Shown here piece after piece: positions 34,808-44,605 of a stretch of 52,013 bases of DNA (positions within the stretch are counted from its first letter, which is position 1; every line of letters starts with the position of its first letter). The notes beneath the pieces were generated by a model, which had not been told where the DNA came from, did not search any database, and was given only the letters and a program-made list of their open reading frames with translations. Both the position numbers and the translations under genes were made by a program. Source of the DNA: Calditrichia bacterium. GTDB lineage: Bacteria > Calditrichota > Calditrichia > Calditrichales > J004. The stretch spans positions 1 through 52,013 of the forward strand of contig JALTKX010000180.1 in NCBI GenBank assembly GCA_027006055.1. The letters are read 5' to 3'.

Positions 34808-36208
34808 ATGAAAACAACAACAACCTTACACGTGGATCGGCGGGTGCTGGAAAAATATAATCAACCCGGACCGCGCTATACCAGCTATCCGACGGCGCCG
34901 CACTTTACCGGGGATTTTGACGCCCAAAGCTTTATACGGGAAATGGAGGCTTCCAACCGTCCGGGGACGGATATGAGCGACGTCTCACTCTATTTCCATT
35001 TTCCTTTTTGCCATTCCCTGTGCTATTTCTGCGCCTGCAATATGGTGATTACGCATAACATGGAACGCGTGGAGCGCTACGTACGCTACCTGAAAAAAGA
35101 GATAGAGCTGATCGCCCCCCATATCCATCCGGACAGGCGCGTGGTGCAAATGCACTGGGGCGGGGGCACGCCCACCTATCTGACGCCGGAGCAGTCCCGT
35201 TCCGTTTTTAAGCATATCCGCAACAACTTCAATTTTGCCGGGGACGCCGAAATCAGCATTGAGATCGATCCGCGCACCATCCGCGACGACCATCTGAGCG
35301 TTTTGAGGGAAACCGGCTTTAACCGCGTCAGCTTTGGCGTGCAGGACTTTAATCCCAGGGTGCAAAAAGAGGTGAACCGCATACAGACTTATGAGCAAAA
35401 CGCCTTTGTGATCGAGGAAAGCCGCCGTTTGCAATTTGATTCGGTGAATGTGGACCTGATGTATGGCCTGCCCCATCAAACGGAGGCTTCCTATAAGGAG
35501 ACCCTGGATCAAATTATCGCCTTTTCACCGGACCGGCTGGCGGTGTTCAACTACGCCCATGTGCCCTGGCTGAAAAAGCATCAGGCTATTTTACCCGAGG
35601 AAGCCATGCCCGGCACAAGGGAGCGGCTGGGCATTTTAAAGCTGGCCATAGAAGAACTGACCGCCGCCGGATATGTCTATATCGGCATGGATCATTTTGC
35701 CCGTCCCGAAGATGAGCTTTCCGTCGCCCTGGCCGGGCGCACCCTGCACCGGAATTTTCAGGGGTACAGCACCCGCGCCGATTCCGAAATCTACGCCATG
35801 GGCGTCTCTTCCATCAGCCAGTTGAAAAATGCCTATGCCCAAAATCTGAAATCGATTAAGGAATATGAACGGCGGCTGGATGAAGGTCTGCCGGCGACCC
35901 AAATAGGCGTGCGCCTTACGCCGGAGGATCAGTTGCGCCGTTATGTCATCAATGAAATCATGTGCAATAACCGGCTGCTCAAGGCCGACGTGGAAGAGCG
36001 CTTTCAACTGGATTTTGACCGTCATTTTGAGGCGGTGTTGCCGGAACTGGATGTTTTTGTGGAGGACGGTCTGTTGTCAGTGCATGCGGATCGCCTGGAA
36101 GTGCCGGACGCGGGACGCCTGGTGGTGCGTAATATTGCCATGGTGTTTGACGCCTATCTGAAGGAAGATATGCGCAAACCCAATCCCACCTATTCGAGGA
36201 CCGTGTGA
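34808..36208 (+). CDS. hemN: Oxygen-independent coproporphyrinogen III oxidase
   Basis: A 466-residue radical-SAM enzyme that decarboxylates coproporphyrinogen III to protoporphyrinogen IX without oxygen. The cluster motif CHSLCYFC (CX3CX2C) sits in a HemN-type context, YFHFPFCHSLCYFCACNMVI, unlike the heme chaperone HemW. RYTSYPTAPHF and GFNRVSFGVQDF also match HemN. The start at 34808 gives the usual MK... N-terminus; the longer frame starts inside hemE. Its presence implies anaerobic or oxygen-poor heme synthesis. Confidence 0.96.
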   Translation: MKTTTTLHVDRRVLEKYNQPGPRYTSYPTAPHFTGDFDAQSFIREMEASNRPGTDMSDVSLYFHFPFCHSLCYFCACNMVITHNMERVERYVRYLKKEIELIAPHIHPDRRVVQMHWGGGTPTYLTPEQSRSVFKHIRNNFNFAGDAEISIEIDPRTIRDDHLSVLRETGFNRVSFGVQDFNPRVQKEVNRIQTYEQNAFVIEESRRLQFDSVNVDLMYGLPHQTEASYKETLDQIIAFSPDRLAVFNYAHVPWLKKHQAILPEEAMPGTRERLGILKLAIEELTAAGYVYIGMDHFARPEDELSVALAGRTLHRNFQGYSTRADSEIYAMGVSSISQLKNAYAQNLKSIKEYERRLDEGLPATQIGVRLTPEDQLRRYVINEIMCNNRLLKADVEERFQLDFDRHFEAVLPELDVFVEDGLLSVHADRLEVPDAGRLVVRNIAMVFDAYLKEDMRKPNPTYSRTV

Positions 36209-37647
36209 TGAAAAAGCAAAACCCATCCCCTTCCGGGGAGCAAAAAGCGGGCAGAAGAGTGGACGTGGCCATCGTGGGTGCCGGAATTTCCGGTTTGAGC
36301 GCGGCGCTGTTCCTTAAACAAAAGGGGCTAAGCGTATTATTGCTGGAAAAGGAAGAACGGCCCGGGGGAAATATCCGGACGGAAGAGAAAAACGGTTTTT
36401 TAATAGAACACGGCCCCAACAGCATTATGGATACCACCCCGGCCCTGCATCGTCTTATTGAAGGGGCGGACCTGGCGGAGGAGCTTCTTTATGCCGGGGA
36501 GAGGGCCCAAAAAAGGTATATCCTGCGCGGAGGAAGGCTGCGGGCCCTGCCCACCTCGCTGCCGGCCTTTATAAAAACGGATTTGTTTTCCGGCAGGGCC
36601 AAGCGGCGCCTGTTGCGCGAACCCTTTATAAAACCCTATGACGGCAAGGAGGATGAAAGCCTGGCCGCCTTTGTTGTGCGCCGCTTGGGCCCGGAATTTC
36701 TGGATTATGCCATCAATCCCTTTGTGGCGGGTGTTTACGCCGGGGCTCCGGAACGGCTGAGCGTGCGCCACGGCTTTCCCAAATTGTATCGTCTGGAGCA
36801 GAAATACGGCAGTCTGATCCGCGGTACTATCGGCGGCATGCGCGAACGCCGCCGCTCGGCGGAAACAGCCAAAGACCGGGCCCGTATGTTCAGCTTCCGT
36901 CATGGTTTGGGCCAGTTGATTGGGGCGCTGGCCCAAAAGCTGGAAGATGAGCTTGTACCCGGGGCGGATATCGGTCGCATCGATATGTTGCCCGGCGGGG
37001 TGTGGCTTAAATATAAGCATCGCGGCCGGGAAGAAACCGCCTGGGCCTCGCAACTATTGCTGACGGTTCCCGCGCGGGCCTATGCCTACCTGCCCCTGCC
37101 CTCGGCGGAAACCTTGCGGGAAACGATCGGCCGGATTTACTATCCGCCGGTGAGCATGGTCTTTTTGGGTTATGGCAAAGTAAGCGACCGGGTGCCTTCC
37201 GATGGTTTTGGCTTTTTGGTGCCGGCCCGCGAGCAAAGGAATATTTTAGGCACGCTGTGGAGCTCTTCCATTTTTAGCGGACGGGCGCCGGAAGGGGGCA
37301 TGGCCCTGACCACCTTTGTGGGCGGCAGCCGCCAGCCGGAAAAGGCCCGCCAATCCGCCGAAGAGCTTATCGCCATGGTGCGGCGGGAACTGCGGGATAT
37401 CATGGGCCTTACGGAGGAGCCGGCGGAAGCTTTTGTTAAACCCTGGCCCAGGGCGATTCCGCAATATGAACCCGGATACGACTCCTTTTTAAACGCCATG
37501 GAAACATATGAAAAGCAATATCCGCGTATTCGCCTGGGCGGCAATTTCCGAAACGGTATTTCCGTGGCCGACTGCGTTAAGCAGGCCTGGCAACTGAGCG
37601 AAGAACTGCATCGGGCCGTTGGCCGTGACAGTCATGTAAAAAACTAA
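36208..37647 (+). CDS. hemY: Protoporphyrinogen oxidase (HemY/HemG type)
   Basis: A 479-residue FAD-dependent oxidase. The dinucleotide-binding motif is VAIVGAGISGLSAALFL (about 21-37), with GPNSIMDT and the C-terminal RLGGNFRNGISVADCVKQA. In Firmicutes related proteins oxidise coproporphyrinogen III. Here, with HemN before it and HemH after and no HemQ, the protoporphyrinogen IX role is more likely, but the substrate is inferred. I start at ATG 36208 (TGATG overlap with hemN); a GTG three nucleotides earlier is possible. Confidence 0.93.
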   Translation: MKKQNPSPSGEQKAGRRVDVAIVGAGISGLSAALFLKQKGLSVLLLEKEERPGGNIRTEEKNGFLIEHGPNSIMDTTPALHRLIEGADLAEELLYAGERAQKRYILRGGRLRALPTSLPAFIKTDLFSGRAKRRLLREPFIKPYDGKEDESLAAFVVRRLGPEFLDYAINPFVAGVYAGAPERLSVRHGFPKLYRLEQKYGSLIRGTIGGMRERRRSAETAKDRARMFSFRHGLGQLIGALAQKLEDELVPGADIGRIDMLPGGVWLKYKHRGREETAWASQLLLTVPARAYAYLPLPSAETLRETIGRIYYPPVSMVFLGYGKVSDRVPSDGFGFLVPAREQRNILGTLWSSSIFSGRAPEGGMALTTFVGGSRQPEKARQSAEELIAMVRRELRDIMGLTEEPAEAFVKPWPRAIPQYEPGYDSFLNAMETYEKQYPRIRLGGNFRNGISVADCVKQAWQLSEELHRAVGRDSHVKN

Positions 37648-37665
37648 ATTTAAGCGAGGTTAACT

Positions 37666-38646
37666 ATGTACACCCCCGAATACAGAATGCGCCGTTTGCG
37701 CGCCAACGCCAATATCCGCGCCCTGGTGCGCGAAACGCATCTTTCCGCCGATGATTTTATTTTGCCCTACTTTGTTGTGCCGGGGAAGGGAAAACGCCAT
37801 CCGATAAAGAGCATGCCGGGGCATTTTCAGCTTTCCATAGATGAACTGATCGCGGATGCGCGGCAGGCCATGGAACTGGGTATCCGGGCTGTGATACTTT
37901 TCGGCATTCCGGAACATAAAGACCCTCTTGGCAGCGACGCCACCAGTGACGAGGGTATTATCAGCCAGGCGCTCAGGGCCCTGAAGGAGGCGCTGCCGGA
38001 GCTGTATGTGATTACCGACGTCTGTTTTTGCGAGTATACCGATCATGGTCACTGCGGCCTGCTGCACGGCGATGATGTGGAAAATGACGGCACGCTGGCC
38101 ATGTTGCAGGATCAGGTGCGGGTACACGCCCGCAACGGCGCGGACATGGTGGCCCCTTCCGGCATGATGGACGGCATGGTCGGCGCCATCCGCGAGGCTT
38201 TGGATGATGAGGGGTACGCCAACCTGCCCATCATGAGCTATGCCGTTAAATATGCTTCCGGATTTTACGGCCCCTTCCGTGACGCCGCCGAGTCCGCGCC
38301 GCAATTCGGCGACCGCGGCAGCTATCAGATGGACCCGGCCAATGGAAACGAGGCCATGCGCGAGGCGGCCATCGATATAGAGGAGGGCGCCGATATCATT
38401 ATGGTTAAACCGGCCATGCCCTATCTGGACATTCTGCACCGGGTGCGGGAGGAGTTCGGCATGCCCACCGCCGCCTATCAGGTTTCCGGGGAATTTGCCA
38501 TGATAAAGGCGGCCGCCGCTAACGGCTGGCTGGATCATGACCGGGTAATGCTGGAGTCGCTTATATCCATAAAGCGCGCCGGAGCGGATTTGATTTTAAC
38601 CTATTTTGCCCGCGAGGCGGCGGAAAAGCTGCGCGCGGCGCGATAA
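37666..38646 (+). CDS. hemB: Porphobilinogen synthase (ALA dehydratase)
   Basis: A 326-residue TIM-barrel enzyme that condenses two 5-aminolaevulinates. The Schiff-base lysines are K195 (SYAVKYAS) and K248 ([10 protein letters not shown]). The zinc site cysteines C120, C122 and C130 ([11 protein letters not shown]) match the E. coli zinc enzyme exactly, so a zinc-dependent type is likely rather than the magnesium-only type. Ribosome binding site AGCGAGG precedes the ATG. It lies 18 nt after hemY. Confidence 0.97.
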   Translation: MYTPEYRMRRLRANANIRALVRETHLSADDFILPYFVVPGKGKRHPIKSMPGHFQLSIDELIADARQAMELGIRAVILFGIPEHKDPLGSDATSDEGIISQALRALKEALPELYVITDVCFCEYTDHGHCGLLHGDDVENDGTLAMLQDQVRVHARNGADMVAPSGMMDGMVGAIREALDDEGYANLPIMSYAVKYASGFYGPFRDAAESAPQFGDRGSYQMDPANGNEAMREAAIDIEEGADIIMVKPAMPYLDILHRVREEFGMPTAAYQVSGEFAMIKAAAANGWLDHDRVMLESLISIKRAGADLILTYFAREAAEKLRAAR

Positions 38647-38671
38647 ACCTATGTAATCTGGGAGAAGGAAC

Positions 38672-39970
38672 ATGTTGCAAACCGGCAAAAGCAGGGAATT
38701 ATTTGATCAGGCCCGGAAGGTGATACCCGGCGGGGTAAACTCCCCGGTGCGGGCCTTTAGCGCCGTGGGCGGGCAACCCCTCTATTTTAAAAAAGGGCAG
38801 GGCCCCTGGCTGTGGGATGTGGACGGCAACCGCTATCTTGACTTTGTGGGCTCCTGGGGGCCGATGATTGCCGGTCACAGCCATCCCCGCGTTGTGGAGG
38901 CGCTGAGGGAAACCGTGGCCGGGGGCACCAGCTTTGGCGCCTGTGTGGAAACGGAAGTGGAGCTGGCCCGCCTGATCACGCGGATGGTGCCTTCGGTGGA
39001 GATGGTGCGCATGGTTAATTCCGGCACCGAGGCGACCATGAGCGCGATCCGCCTGGCGCGGGGCCATACCGGTCGCGATAAGATCATTAAATTCAGCGGT
39101 TGTTATCACGGTCATGCCGATAGTTTTTTGATAGAAGCCGGTTCCGGCGCGACAACGCTGGGCGTGCCCAACAGTCCGGGAATCCCCGGCGCGGTGGCGG
39201 CGGATACGCTGAATGCCGTATATAATGATATTGAATCCGTGAAACGGCTCATCGAAAAATACCGGGGAGAAATCGCCGCCCTCATCATCGAGCCGGTGGC
39301 CGGAAATATGGGGGTCATTCCGGCGGAGGAAACCTTTTTGCGTGAACTGCGCCGCCTGACCGGGGAAGAGGGCATCGTGCTTATTTTTGACGAGGTAATG
39401 TCCGGTTTTCGCGTGGCTCCGGGTGGCGCGCAGCAACTGTACGGTATCCGTCCCGACCTGACCACCATGGGTAAAATCATCGGCGGCGGCCTGCCCGTTG
39501 GCGCCTATGGCGGAAAACGGGAACTTATGGAGCGCATTGCCCCGTCCGGGGATATCTATCAGGCGGGAACCCTGTCCGGCAACCCGCTGGCCATGCGCGC
39601 CGGTCTGGAAACCCTGCGTCTGCTGAACGAGCCAGAATTTTATGAGAAGCTGGAAGAAAAGTCCGCCATGCTGGAAGAGGGCCTCCGTGAAAATATGAGG
39701 CGTTTGGGCGTCGGCTACCATATGTCCCGCGTCGGCTCCATGGGCTGTTTCTTTTTTAGCGAACAGGCCGTAACAAATTACAACGAGGCCGGAAAATGCG
39801 ACACGGCGGCCTTTGCCCGTTACTTCCGGGCCTTGCTGGAGCAGGGCGTCTATGTGGCTCCCTCGCAATTTGAAGCCTATTTTGTTTCGGCCGCCCATGG
39901 CGACGATGAGATCGCCTTTATGATAAAAGCCCAGGAAAAAGCGTTGGCCGCCGCCCTGGAGAAGAAATAG
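38672..39970 (+). CDS. hemL: Glutamate-1-semialdehyde 2,1-aminomutase
   Basis: A 432-residue class-III PLP aminotransferase that isomerises glutamate-1-semialdehyde to 5-aminolaevulinate. PLP is bound by K268 (TMGKIIGGGLPVGAYGG). IFDEVMSGFRV carries the conserved Asp, and NSGTEATMSAIRLAR and GCYHGHAD are family signatures. Together with HemA it shows that this organism uses the C5 (glutamate) route. It abuts hemH with no gap. Confidence 0.97.
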   Translation: MLQTGKSRELFDQARKVIPGGVNSPVRAFSAVGGQPLYFKKGQGPWLWDVDGNRYLDFVGSWGPMIAGHSHPRVVEALRETVAGGTSFGACVETEVELARLITRMVPSVEMVRMVNSGTEATMSAIRLARGHTGRDKIIKFSGCYHGHADSFLIEAGSGATTLGVPNSPGIPGAVAADTLNAVYNDIESVKRLIEKYRGEIAALIIEPVAGNMGVIPAEETFLRELRRLTGEEGIVLIFDEVMSGFRVAPGGAQQLYGIRPDLTTMGKIIGGGLPVGAYGGKRELMERIAPSGDIYQAGTLSGNPLAMRAGLETLRLLNEPEFYEKLEEKSAMLEEGLRENMRRLGVGYHMSRVGSMGCFFFSEQAVTNYNEAGKCDTAAFARYFRALLEQGVYVAPSQFEAYFVSAAHGDDEIAFMIKAQEKALAAALEKK

Positions 39971-40993
39971 ATGGCCGGGACGAAACGCCTGGTTCTACTG
40001 GTGAACCTGGGTTCGCCCGATTCCACGGAAACGGGGGACGTGCGCCGTTATCTGCGTCAGTTTCTGATGGATAAATATGTTATTGACGCTCCCTATCCCC
40101 TGCGTAAGCTGATTGTGGAAGGCTTTATTCTGCCCTATCGCCCAAAACATTCGGCGGAAGCCTACAAGGCCATCTGGTGGGATGAGGGCTCGCCGTTGAT
40201 CGTTTTAAGCCATCGACTGAAGGAAGGTCTGGAAAAGCAGATTCCACATCCCGTGGGCCTGGCCATGCGTTACGGCCGTCCGGCCATCGACGACGTTGTC
40301 TCCGGTATGTTAAAACGCTATCCCGGCGTGGAGGAGGTTCTGCTTGTTCCGCTCTATCCCCATTATGCCCTGGCCACCACGGAAACCGTAACCGAAGCGG
40401 TGCGCGACAGCCTCGGGCGCCTGAAAAGTTCCGTGCGCTTACGCGTAAAGCCGCCCTTTTACGATGACCCCGGCTATATCGAGGCGCTTTATTCGGGGAT
40501 GGCCCCCTATCTAAAAGAGGAGTTTGACCATATCCTGTTCAGCTATCACGGCCTGCCGGAACGCCACCTGAAAAAGGCCGATCCCACGGGGGGGCATTGC
40601 CTGAAAACGGAAAACTGCTGCCGGACGCCTTCTCCGGCGCATAACCGTTGTTACCGGCATCAGGTATACCGGACAAGCGAACTGCTGGCCCGGCGGGCGG
40701 ACATCCCGGCCGATGGATACAGCCTGGCCTTTCAATCGCGGCTGGGAGTGGATAGCTGGTTAAAACCCTCCACGGCGGACATTTTACATTCCCTGCCCGG
40801 ACGGGGGGTGAAAAAGCTGCTGGTGGCCTGTCCCTCCTTTGTTACCGATTGTCTGGAGACCCTGGAGGAAATCGGCTTGCAGGGCCGGGAAATATTCCTG
40901 AAGGCCGGTGGAGAAAGTTATACCATGGTTCCCTGCCTTAACGACCATCCCGACTGGATAAGCTTGCTGGCCCGCTGGAGCACGAGCGCGTAA
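39971..40993 (+). CDS. hemH: Ferrochelatase
   Basis: A 340-residue enzyme inserting Fe(II) into protoporphyrin IX. Metal-site residues are H193 (SYHGLPERH) and E296 (VTDCLETLEEI). Four cysteines in a short loop (C210, C216, C217, C227) match the known class of ferrochelatases with an internal [2Fe-2S] cluster. That assignment is by position and count only. The ATG directly follows the hemL stop. This is the last gene of the heme operon; the iron-uptake operon begins 280 nt downstream on the same strand. I see no terminator between them, so readthrough is possible. Confidence 0.96.
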   Translation: MAGTKRLVLLVNLGSPDSTETGDVRRYLRQFLMDKYVIDAPYPLRKLIVEGFILPYRPKHSAEAYKAIWWDEGSPLIVLSHRLKEGLEKQIPHPVGLAMRYGRPAIDDVVSGMLKRYPGVEEVLLVPLYPHYALATTETVTEAVRDSLGRLKSSVRLRVKPPFYDDPGYIEALYSGMAPYLKEEFDHILFSYHGLPERHLKKADPTGGHCLKTENCCRTPSPAHNRCYRHQVYRTSELLARRADIPADGYSLAFQSRLGVDSWLKPSTADILHSLPGRGVKKLLVACPSFVTDCLETLEEIGLQGREIFLKAGGESYTMVPCLNDHPDWISLLARWSTSA

Positions 40994-41198
40994 CGACCCG
41001 GATGCCTGGGCGCCGGCCGACCCTTTCCTTAAAGCAAGACGGATACAACGTCGCTCACTGCCTGCCAACCCTGTATGGAATATGACTGCCACCGACAAGT
41101 GATCCCCTTAAATATGGCCGGTACCAGCCGGGAATCCAGTGGAAAACGGTGCGTGAAACCTCCATTAGACGATTCATTGGGTTGTTATTTAAATGAAA
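40994..41198. other. Region between hemH and the feo promoter
   Basis: No gene is supported here. A 28-codon ATG frame from about 41001 lacks a ribosome binding site and homology I could recognise. No clear Rho-independent hairpin follows hemH. The half-site ATTAGAC (41164-41170) resembles one arm of the DtxR-like operator below. Confidence 0.5.
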
Positions 41199-41235
41199 AT
41201 TAGTCTTGACTAATAAATAACTTGCCGCGACTAAT
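41199..41235. promoter_or_regulatory. Tandem DtxR/MntR-type operator candidates
   Basis: ATTAGTCTTGACTAAT (41199-41214) is a perfect 16-bp palindrome, arms ATTAGTC/GACTAAT. ACTTGCCGCGACTAAT (41220-41235) has the same layout with one intact and one degenerate arm. The two start 21 bp apart, two helical turns. The following gene encodes a DtxR-like repressor, so autoregulation is the natural inference. Confidence 0.6.
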
Positions 41236-41250
41236 CATTGGTGTTATATT
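41222..41250 (+). promoter_or_regulatory. Candidate promoter of the dtxR-feoA/feoB operon
   Basis: TTGCCG (41222-41227) and TATATT (41245-41250) are 17 nt apart, placing the start near 41257 and the ATG at 41274. The -35 box lies in the second operator copy. An alternative, TTGACT (41206) with a poor -10 in the second copy, would also be covered by the operators. Confidence 0.45.
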
Positions 41251-41273
41251 AGGCCTTTTTATAAGGGAACTCC

Positions 41274-42320
41274 ATGAAACCGGAATTTTTACTTTTAGAA
41301 GGAACGCTGGTGCTGATTTTGTTGCTGGTTGTTTTTTGGCCGGACAAGGGGATGTGGGCCCGCGCGCAACAGGCGCGATTGCGCCGGCGCCGCGTTTTGC
41401 TGGAGGATACGCTTAAACAGCTTTACGATCATGAGTACTTTCATAAGACGGCCACCATTGCCAGCCTGGCCGGCGCTCTGAATCTGAGCCAGGAAAAAAC
41501 CACCCGTTCCCTGAAACGGCTCTCGGAGTTAAAGCTGGCCTTTTTTCGCGAAGGGGAGTGGCGGTTAACGGTGGAAGGGCGGGACTATGCCTTGCGCATC
41601 CTGCGCATACACCGCCTGTGGGAAAGGTACCTGGCCGATGAAACGGGAATCAACGAGGCCGAGTGGCACCGCCGCGCCGAAAAACGCGAACACGACCTGA
41701 CCATGGAAGAGGCCGACCGTCTTTCCGAGGCGTTGGGATATCCCGTTTACGACCCCCATGGCGACCCCATTCCCAACCGTCACGGGGAGCTGCCGCCAAG
41801 GTCGGGCCGAACGCTGACCGAGGCCGCGCCGGGCACGCATACGCGTATTGTACATCTGGAGGATGAACCGGCTATTTTGTTTGAACAATTAAGCGCCGAG
41901 GGATTATATCCGGGCATGGCGGTGACGGTTCTGGAAAACAATGAAGAGCGGGTGGTTATCGGGGGCGAGGGCAAAAAAATAACCCTGGCACCCGTTGTAG
42001 CCGCCAATATTACCATTGCCGCGGAAGACGGCGAGGAAACGGAGAAGCGCGGAGAAGGACCTTTTGTAACCCTGGCCGATATCCGTCCCGGCGACGTGGC
42101 CGAGGTTGTTGAAATATCCCCACAGTGCCGGGGCATGCAACGGCGCCGCCTGATGGACCTGGGTATCCTTCCGGGCAGTGTCATCACCCGCGAGCTGGAA
42201 AGCATGGGCGGCGATCCCGTGGCCTATAATGTGCGCGGCGCCCTGATCGCCCTGCGTGATGATCAGGCCCGCCTCATCCGCATTAAGCTAAAAAAGGAAA
42301 CGCATGAACCCCAATTGTGA
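41274..42320 (+). CDS. Membrane-anchored DtxR/MntR-like repressor fused to two FeoA-type SH3 domains
   Basis: A 348-residue regulator. Domain order: one transmembrane helix (about 5-22), a very basic segment (30-40), a DtxR-type winged HTH (about 42-108), the metal-binding dimerisation domain (about 109-165), and two FeoA-like SH3 modules (about 178-250 and 265-340). The predicted metal ligands match DtxR/MntR: D45, H113, E117, H132, E136, E139 and H140. Glu occupies the position of the DtxR cysteine, as in MntR, so Mn(II) or Fe(II) sensing is inferred. It overlaps feoB by 17 nt. With the operator upstream, it is probably the iron-responsive repressor of feoB. Membrane tethering of the DNA-binding part is unusual. 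Confidence 0.82.
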   Translation: MKPEFLLLEGTLVLILLLVVFWPDKGMWARAQQARLRRRRVLLEDTLKQLYDHEYFHKTATIASLAGALNLSQEKTTRSLKRLSELKLAFFREGEWRLTVEGRDYALRILRIHRLWERYLADETGINEAEWHRRAEKREHDLTMEEADRLSEALGYPVYDPHGDPIPNRHGELPPRSGRTLTEAAPGTHTRIVHLEDEPAILFEQLSAEGLYPGMAVTVLENNEERVVIGGEGKKITLAPVVAANITIAAEDGEETEKRGEGPFVTLADIRPGDVAEVVEISPQCRGMQRRRLMDLGILPGSVITRELESMGGDPVAYNVRGALIALRDDQARLIRIKLKKETHEPQL

Positions 42321-44514
42321 AACCTGTGCCGTCCATAACAGCTATCATCTGCGCCGCCTGGGGCTGGATATGGGCAGCTTTGATTTTGTGGTGGCCCTGG
42401 CGGGAAATCCCAATACGGGAAAGAGTACCGTTTTTAATTCCCTGACCGGTTTAAAACAGCACACGGGGAACTGGCCGGGGAAAACGGTCACCCGGGCCGA
42501 GGGCGGCTTTGCCTATGGCGATAAGCGTTATAAGCTGGTGGACCTGCCCGGCACCTATTCACTGCTTTCCACCAGCGTGGATGAAGAGGTGGCTCGTGAC
42601 TTTATCCTGTTCGGCCGGCCGGATGTTACCGTAATAGTGGCCGACGCCACCCGTCTTGAACGCAATCTGAACCTGATTTTACAGATTTTGAAAATCACTC
42701 CCCGCGCCGTGCTGGCTCTCAACCTGATGGATGAAGCCCGGCGGCATGGCGTTGCTATTGATGACCGGGCCCTGAGCAGGGAACTGGGCATCCCTGTGGT
42801 GCCCATGGCCGCCCGCCAGGGGGAGGGCGTGCCCGCCTTGCTGGAGATGATCCACGAAGTGGCCGGCGGCAGCTATGTCTGCAAGCCGAGACAGGTAAAA
42901 AACAGCAATCGCAGGCTGGACAGGGCCGTAAGAAGTCTGCTGGAAAAAACAGAGCGCCTGTATCCCGGTTTGCCCAATGCCGAGTGGCTGGCCCTGCGGC
43001 TGCTGGAAGGAGATCAAAAGATTATCGAAGCCTTCCGGGACGGGAGCATAAGAGAGCTGGCGCGCGTGGAAGGCGAAACGAACGGGTCGGCGGCAACGGA
43101 AGAAGCAACGGCGGTGGAGGCCCTGTTGAGCGCGGCGCGTGATTTGCGCTGGACGGTGGGCGATGATATCCATGATCAGCTTTTGAAAAATATTTATGGT
43201 CAGGCCACGGAGATAGCCAACAAGGTGTTGACCCATGACGGCCGGCAGCGCTACGCCTGGGATCAAAAACTGGACAGGTTTTTGACCGGACGCCGCACGG
43301 GGCTGCCCATGATGCTCATCCTGCTTTCCCTGGTTTTCTGGATCACCATTGTGGGCTCAAACTATCCCTCGGCCATGCTCTCCACGCTATTGATAGATAC
43401 CCTGCATCCAATGCTTAAAAACTTTGCCGGCGGTTTTCTGCCCCCGTGGCTTACGGGAGTGCTGATAGACGGTATGTACCTGACCTCCGCCTGGGTGGTA
43501 GCTGTGATGCTGCCGCCCATGGCCATATTTTTCCCTCTGTTTACCCTGCTGGAGGATTTTGGCTATCTGCCGCGCATTGCCTTCAATCTGGACGGTCTGT
43601 TCCGCAAGGCGGGGGCCCACGGCAAGCAGGCGCTGACCATGACCATGGGTTACGGCTGTAATGCCGCGGGCGTTGTGGCCACGCGCATTATTGACAGCCC
43701 CCGTGAACGTTTAATTGCCATCATTACCAACAATTTTTCCCTGTGCAACGGCCGCTGGCCCACGCAGATTTTGATAGCCAGCCTGTTCATCGGCGCCGTG
43801 GCCCCGCCGGCGCTTAGCGGGGTTGTGGCCGCGGGGGCGGTTATTGCCGTGGCGTTGTTGGGCATCTTTTTTACCTTTATCACCTCCTGGGGGCTTTCCA
43901 AAACCATTCTGCGCGGAGAAGCCTCGGCCTTTAGCCTGGAACTGCCTCCCTATCGTCCGCCACGATTCTGGCAAACGCTATACACTTCCCTTATAGACCG
44001 CACGGCGATTGTTTTGTGGCGCGCCGTGGTTTTTGCCATGCCCGCCGGCGCCGTTATCTGGCTTATTTCCAATATAACCATTGGCGACGCCAGCCTGGCC
44101 GAGTGGTTTATCCGGGGCTTGCAGCCCCTGGGCAGCCTGATGGGGCTGAACGGCGTAATTCTGCTGGCCTTTATCGTGGCCATTCCGGCCAACGAAATAA
44201 TCATCCCCACCATACTGATGCTGACGGTACTCAGTTTGAACCTGCAGGGCATGGGCACGGGAGCGGGTGTTTTGTTTGAGCCCGACAGTTTAAACAGCTA
44301 TATGCAGCTTTTTCAAAAAGCAGACTGGACACTGCTGACGGCCGTGAACCTGATGCTGTTCAGTCTGTTGCACAACCCCTGTTCCACAACCATCTACACC
44401 ATCTACAAGGAAACCCGCAGTTGGAAGTGGACGATGGTATCCACCCTCCTGCCCCTGGCGCTGGGGTTTGTCGTCACCTTTTTTGTCACCCAGATTGCCC
44501 GTCTGATCTTTTAG
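42304..44514 (+). CDS. feoB: Ferrous iron transport protein B
   Basis: A 736-residue inner-membrane Fe(II) transporter with a G-domain. G1 is GNPNTGKST (34-42), G3 is DLPGTYSL (80-87) and G4 is NLMD near residue 140. It is followed by a helical guanine-dissociation-inhibitor-like region and about eight membrane helices with the two Gate motifs (for example [17 protein letters not shown]). Its N-terminus carries CETC (C5, C8), which could bind iron or a metal cofactor. The overlap with the upstream FeoA-fused regulator means FeoA function and regulation come from one polypeptide; no separate FeoA or FeoC gene is visible. Confidence 0.97.
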   Translation: MNPNCETCAVHNSYHLRRLGLDMGSFDFVVALAGNPNTGKSTVFNSLTGLKQHTGNWPGKTVTRAEGGFAYGDKRYKLVDLPGTYSLLSTSVDEEVARDFILFGRPDVTVIVADATRLERNLNLILQILKITPRAVLALNLMDEARRHGVAIDDRALSRELGIPVVPMAARQGEGVPALLEMIHEVAGGSYVCKPRQVKNSNRRLDRAVRSLLEKTERLYPGLPNAEWLALRLLEGDQKIIEAFRDGSIRELARVEGETNGSAATEEATAVEALLSAARDLRWTVGDDIHDQLLKNIYGQATEIANKVLTHDGRQRYAWDQKLDRFLTGRRTGLPMMLILLSLVFWITIVGSNYPSAMLSTLLIDTLHPMLKNFAGGFLPPWLTGVLIDGMYLTSAWVVAVMLPPMAIFFPLFTLLEDFGYLPRIAFNLDGLFRKAGAHGKQALTMTMGYGCNAAGVVATRIIDSPRERLIAIITNNFSLCNGRWPTQILIASLFIGAVAPPALSGVVAAGAVIAVALLGIFFTFITSWGLSKTILRGEASAFSLELPPYRPPRFWQTLYTSLIDRTAIVLWRAVVFAMPAGAVIWLISNITIGDASLAEWFIRGLQPLGSLMGLNGVILLAFIVAIPANEIIIPTILMLTVLSLNLQGMGTGAGVLFEPDSLNSYMQLFQKADWTLLTAVNLMLFSLLHNPCSTTIYTIYKETRSWKWTMVSTLLPLALGFVVTFFVTQIARLIF

Positions 44515-44605
44515 CCGGAGGATGTTCCGGGTGGAGCCGTGCTTTTGGTCATAGGAATCAGGCCGGAAAGGGGCTATTCTTGGCCTTTGTAACCATGGGG
44601 GTGGC

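Noticed and set aside
38699..39898. Long antisense frame (399 codons) opposite hemL
   Set aside because: It mirrors hemL, whose motifs and PLP lysine are intact; it has no ribosome binding site or recognisable domain. It arises from codon bias on the other strand.
41001..41090. Small ORF of 28 codons after hemH
   Set aside because: There is no ribosome binding site, no homology that I recognise, and composition like intergenic DNA.
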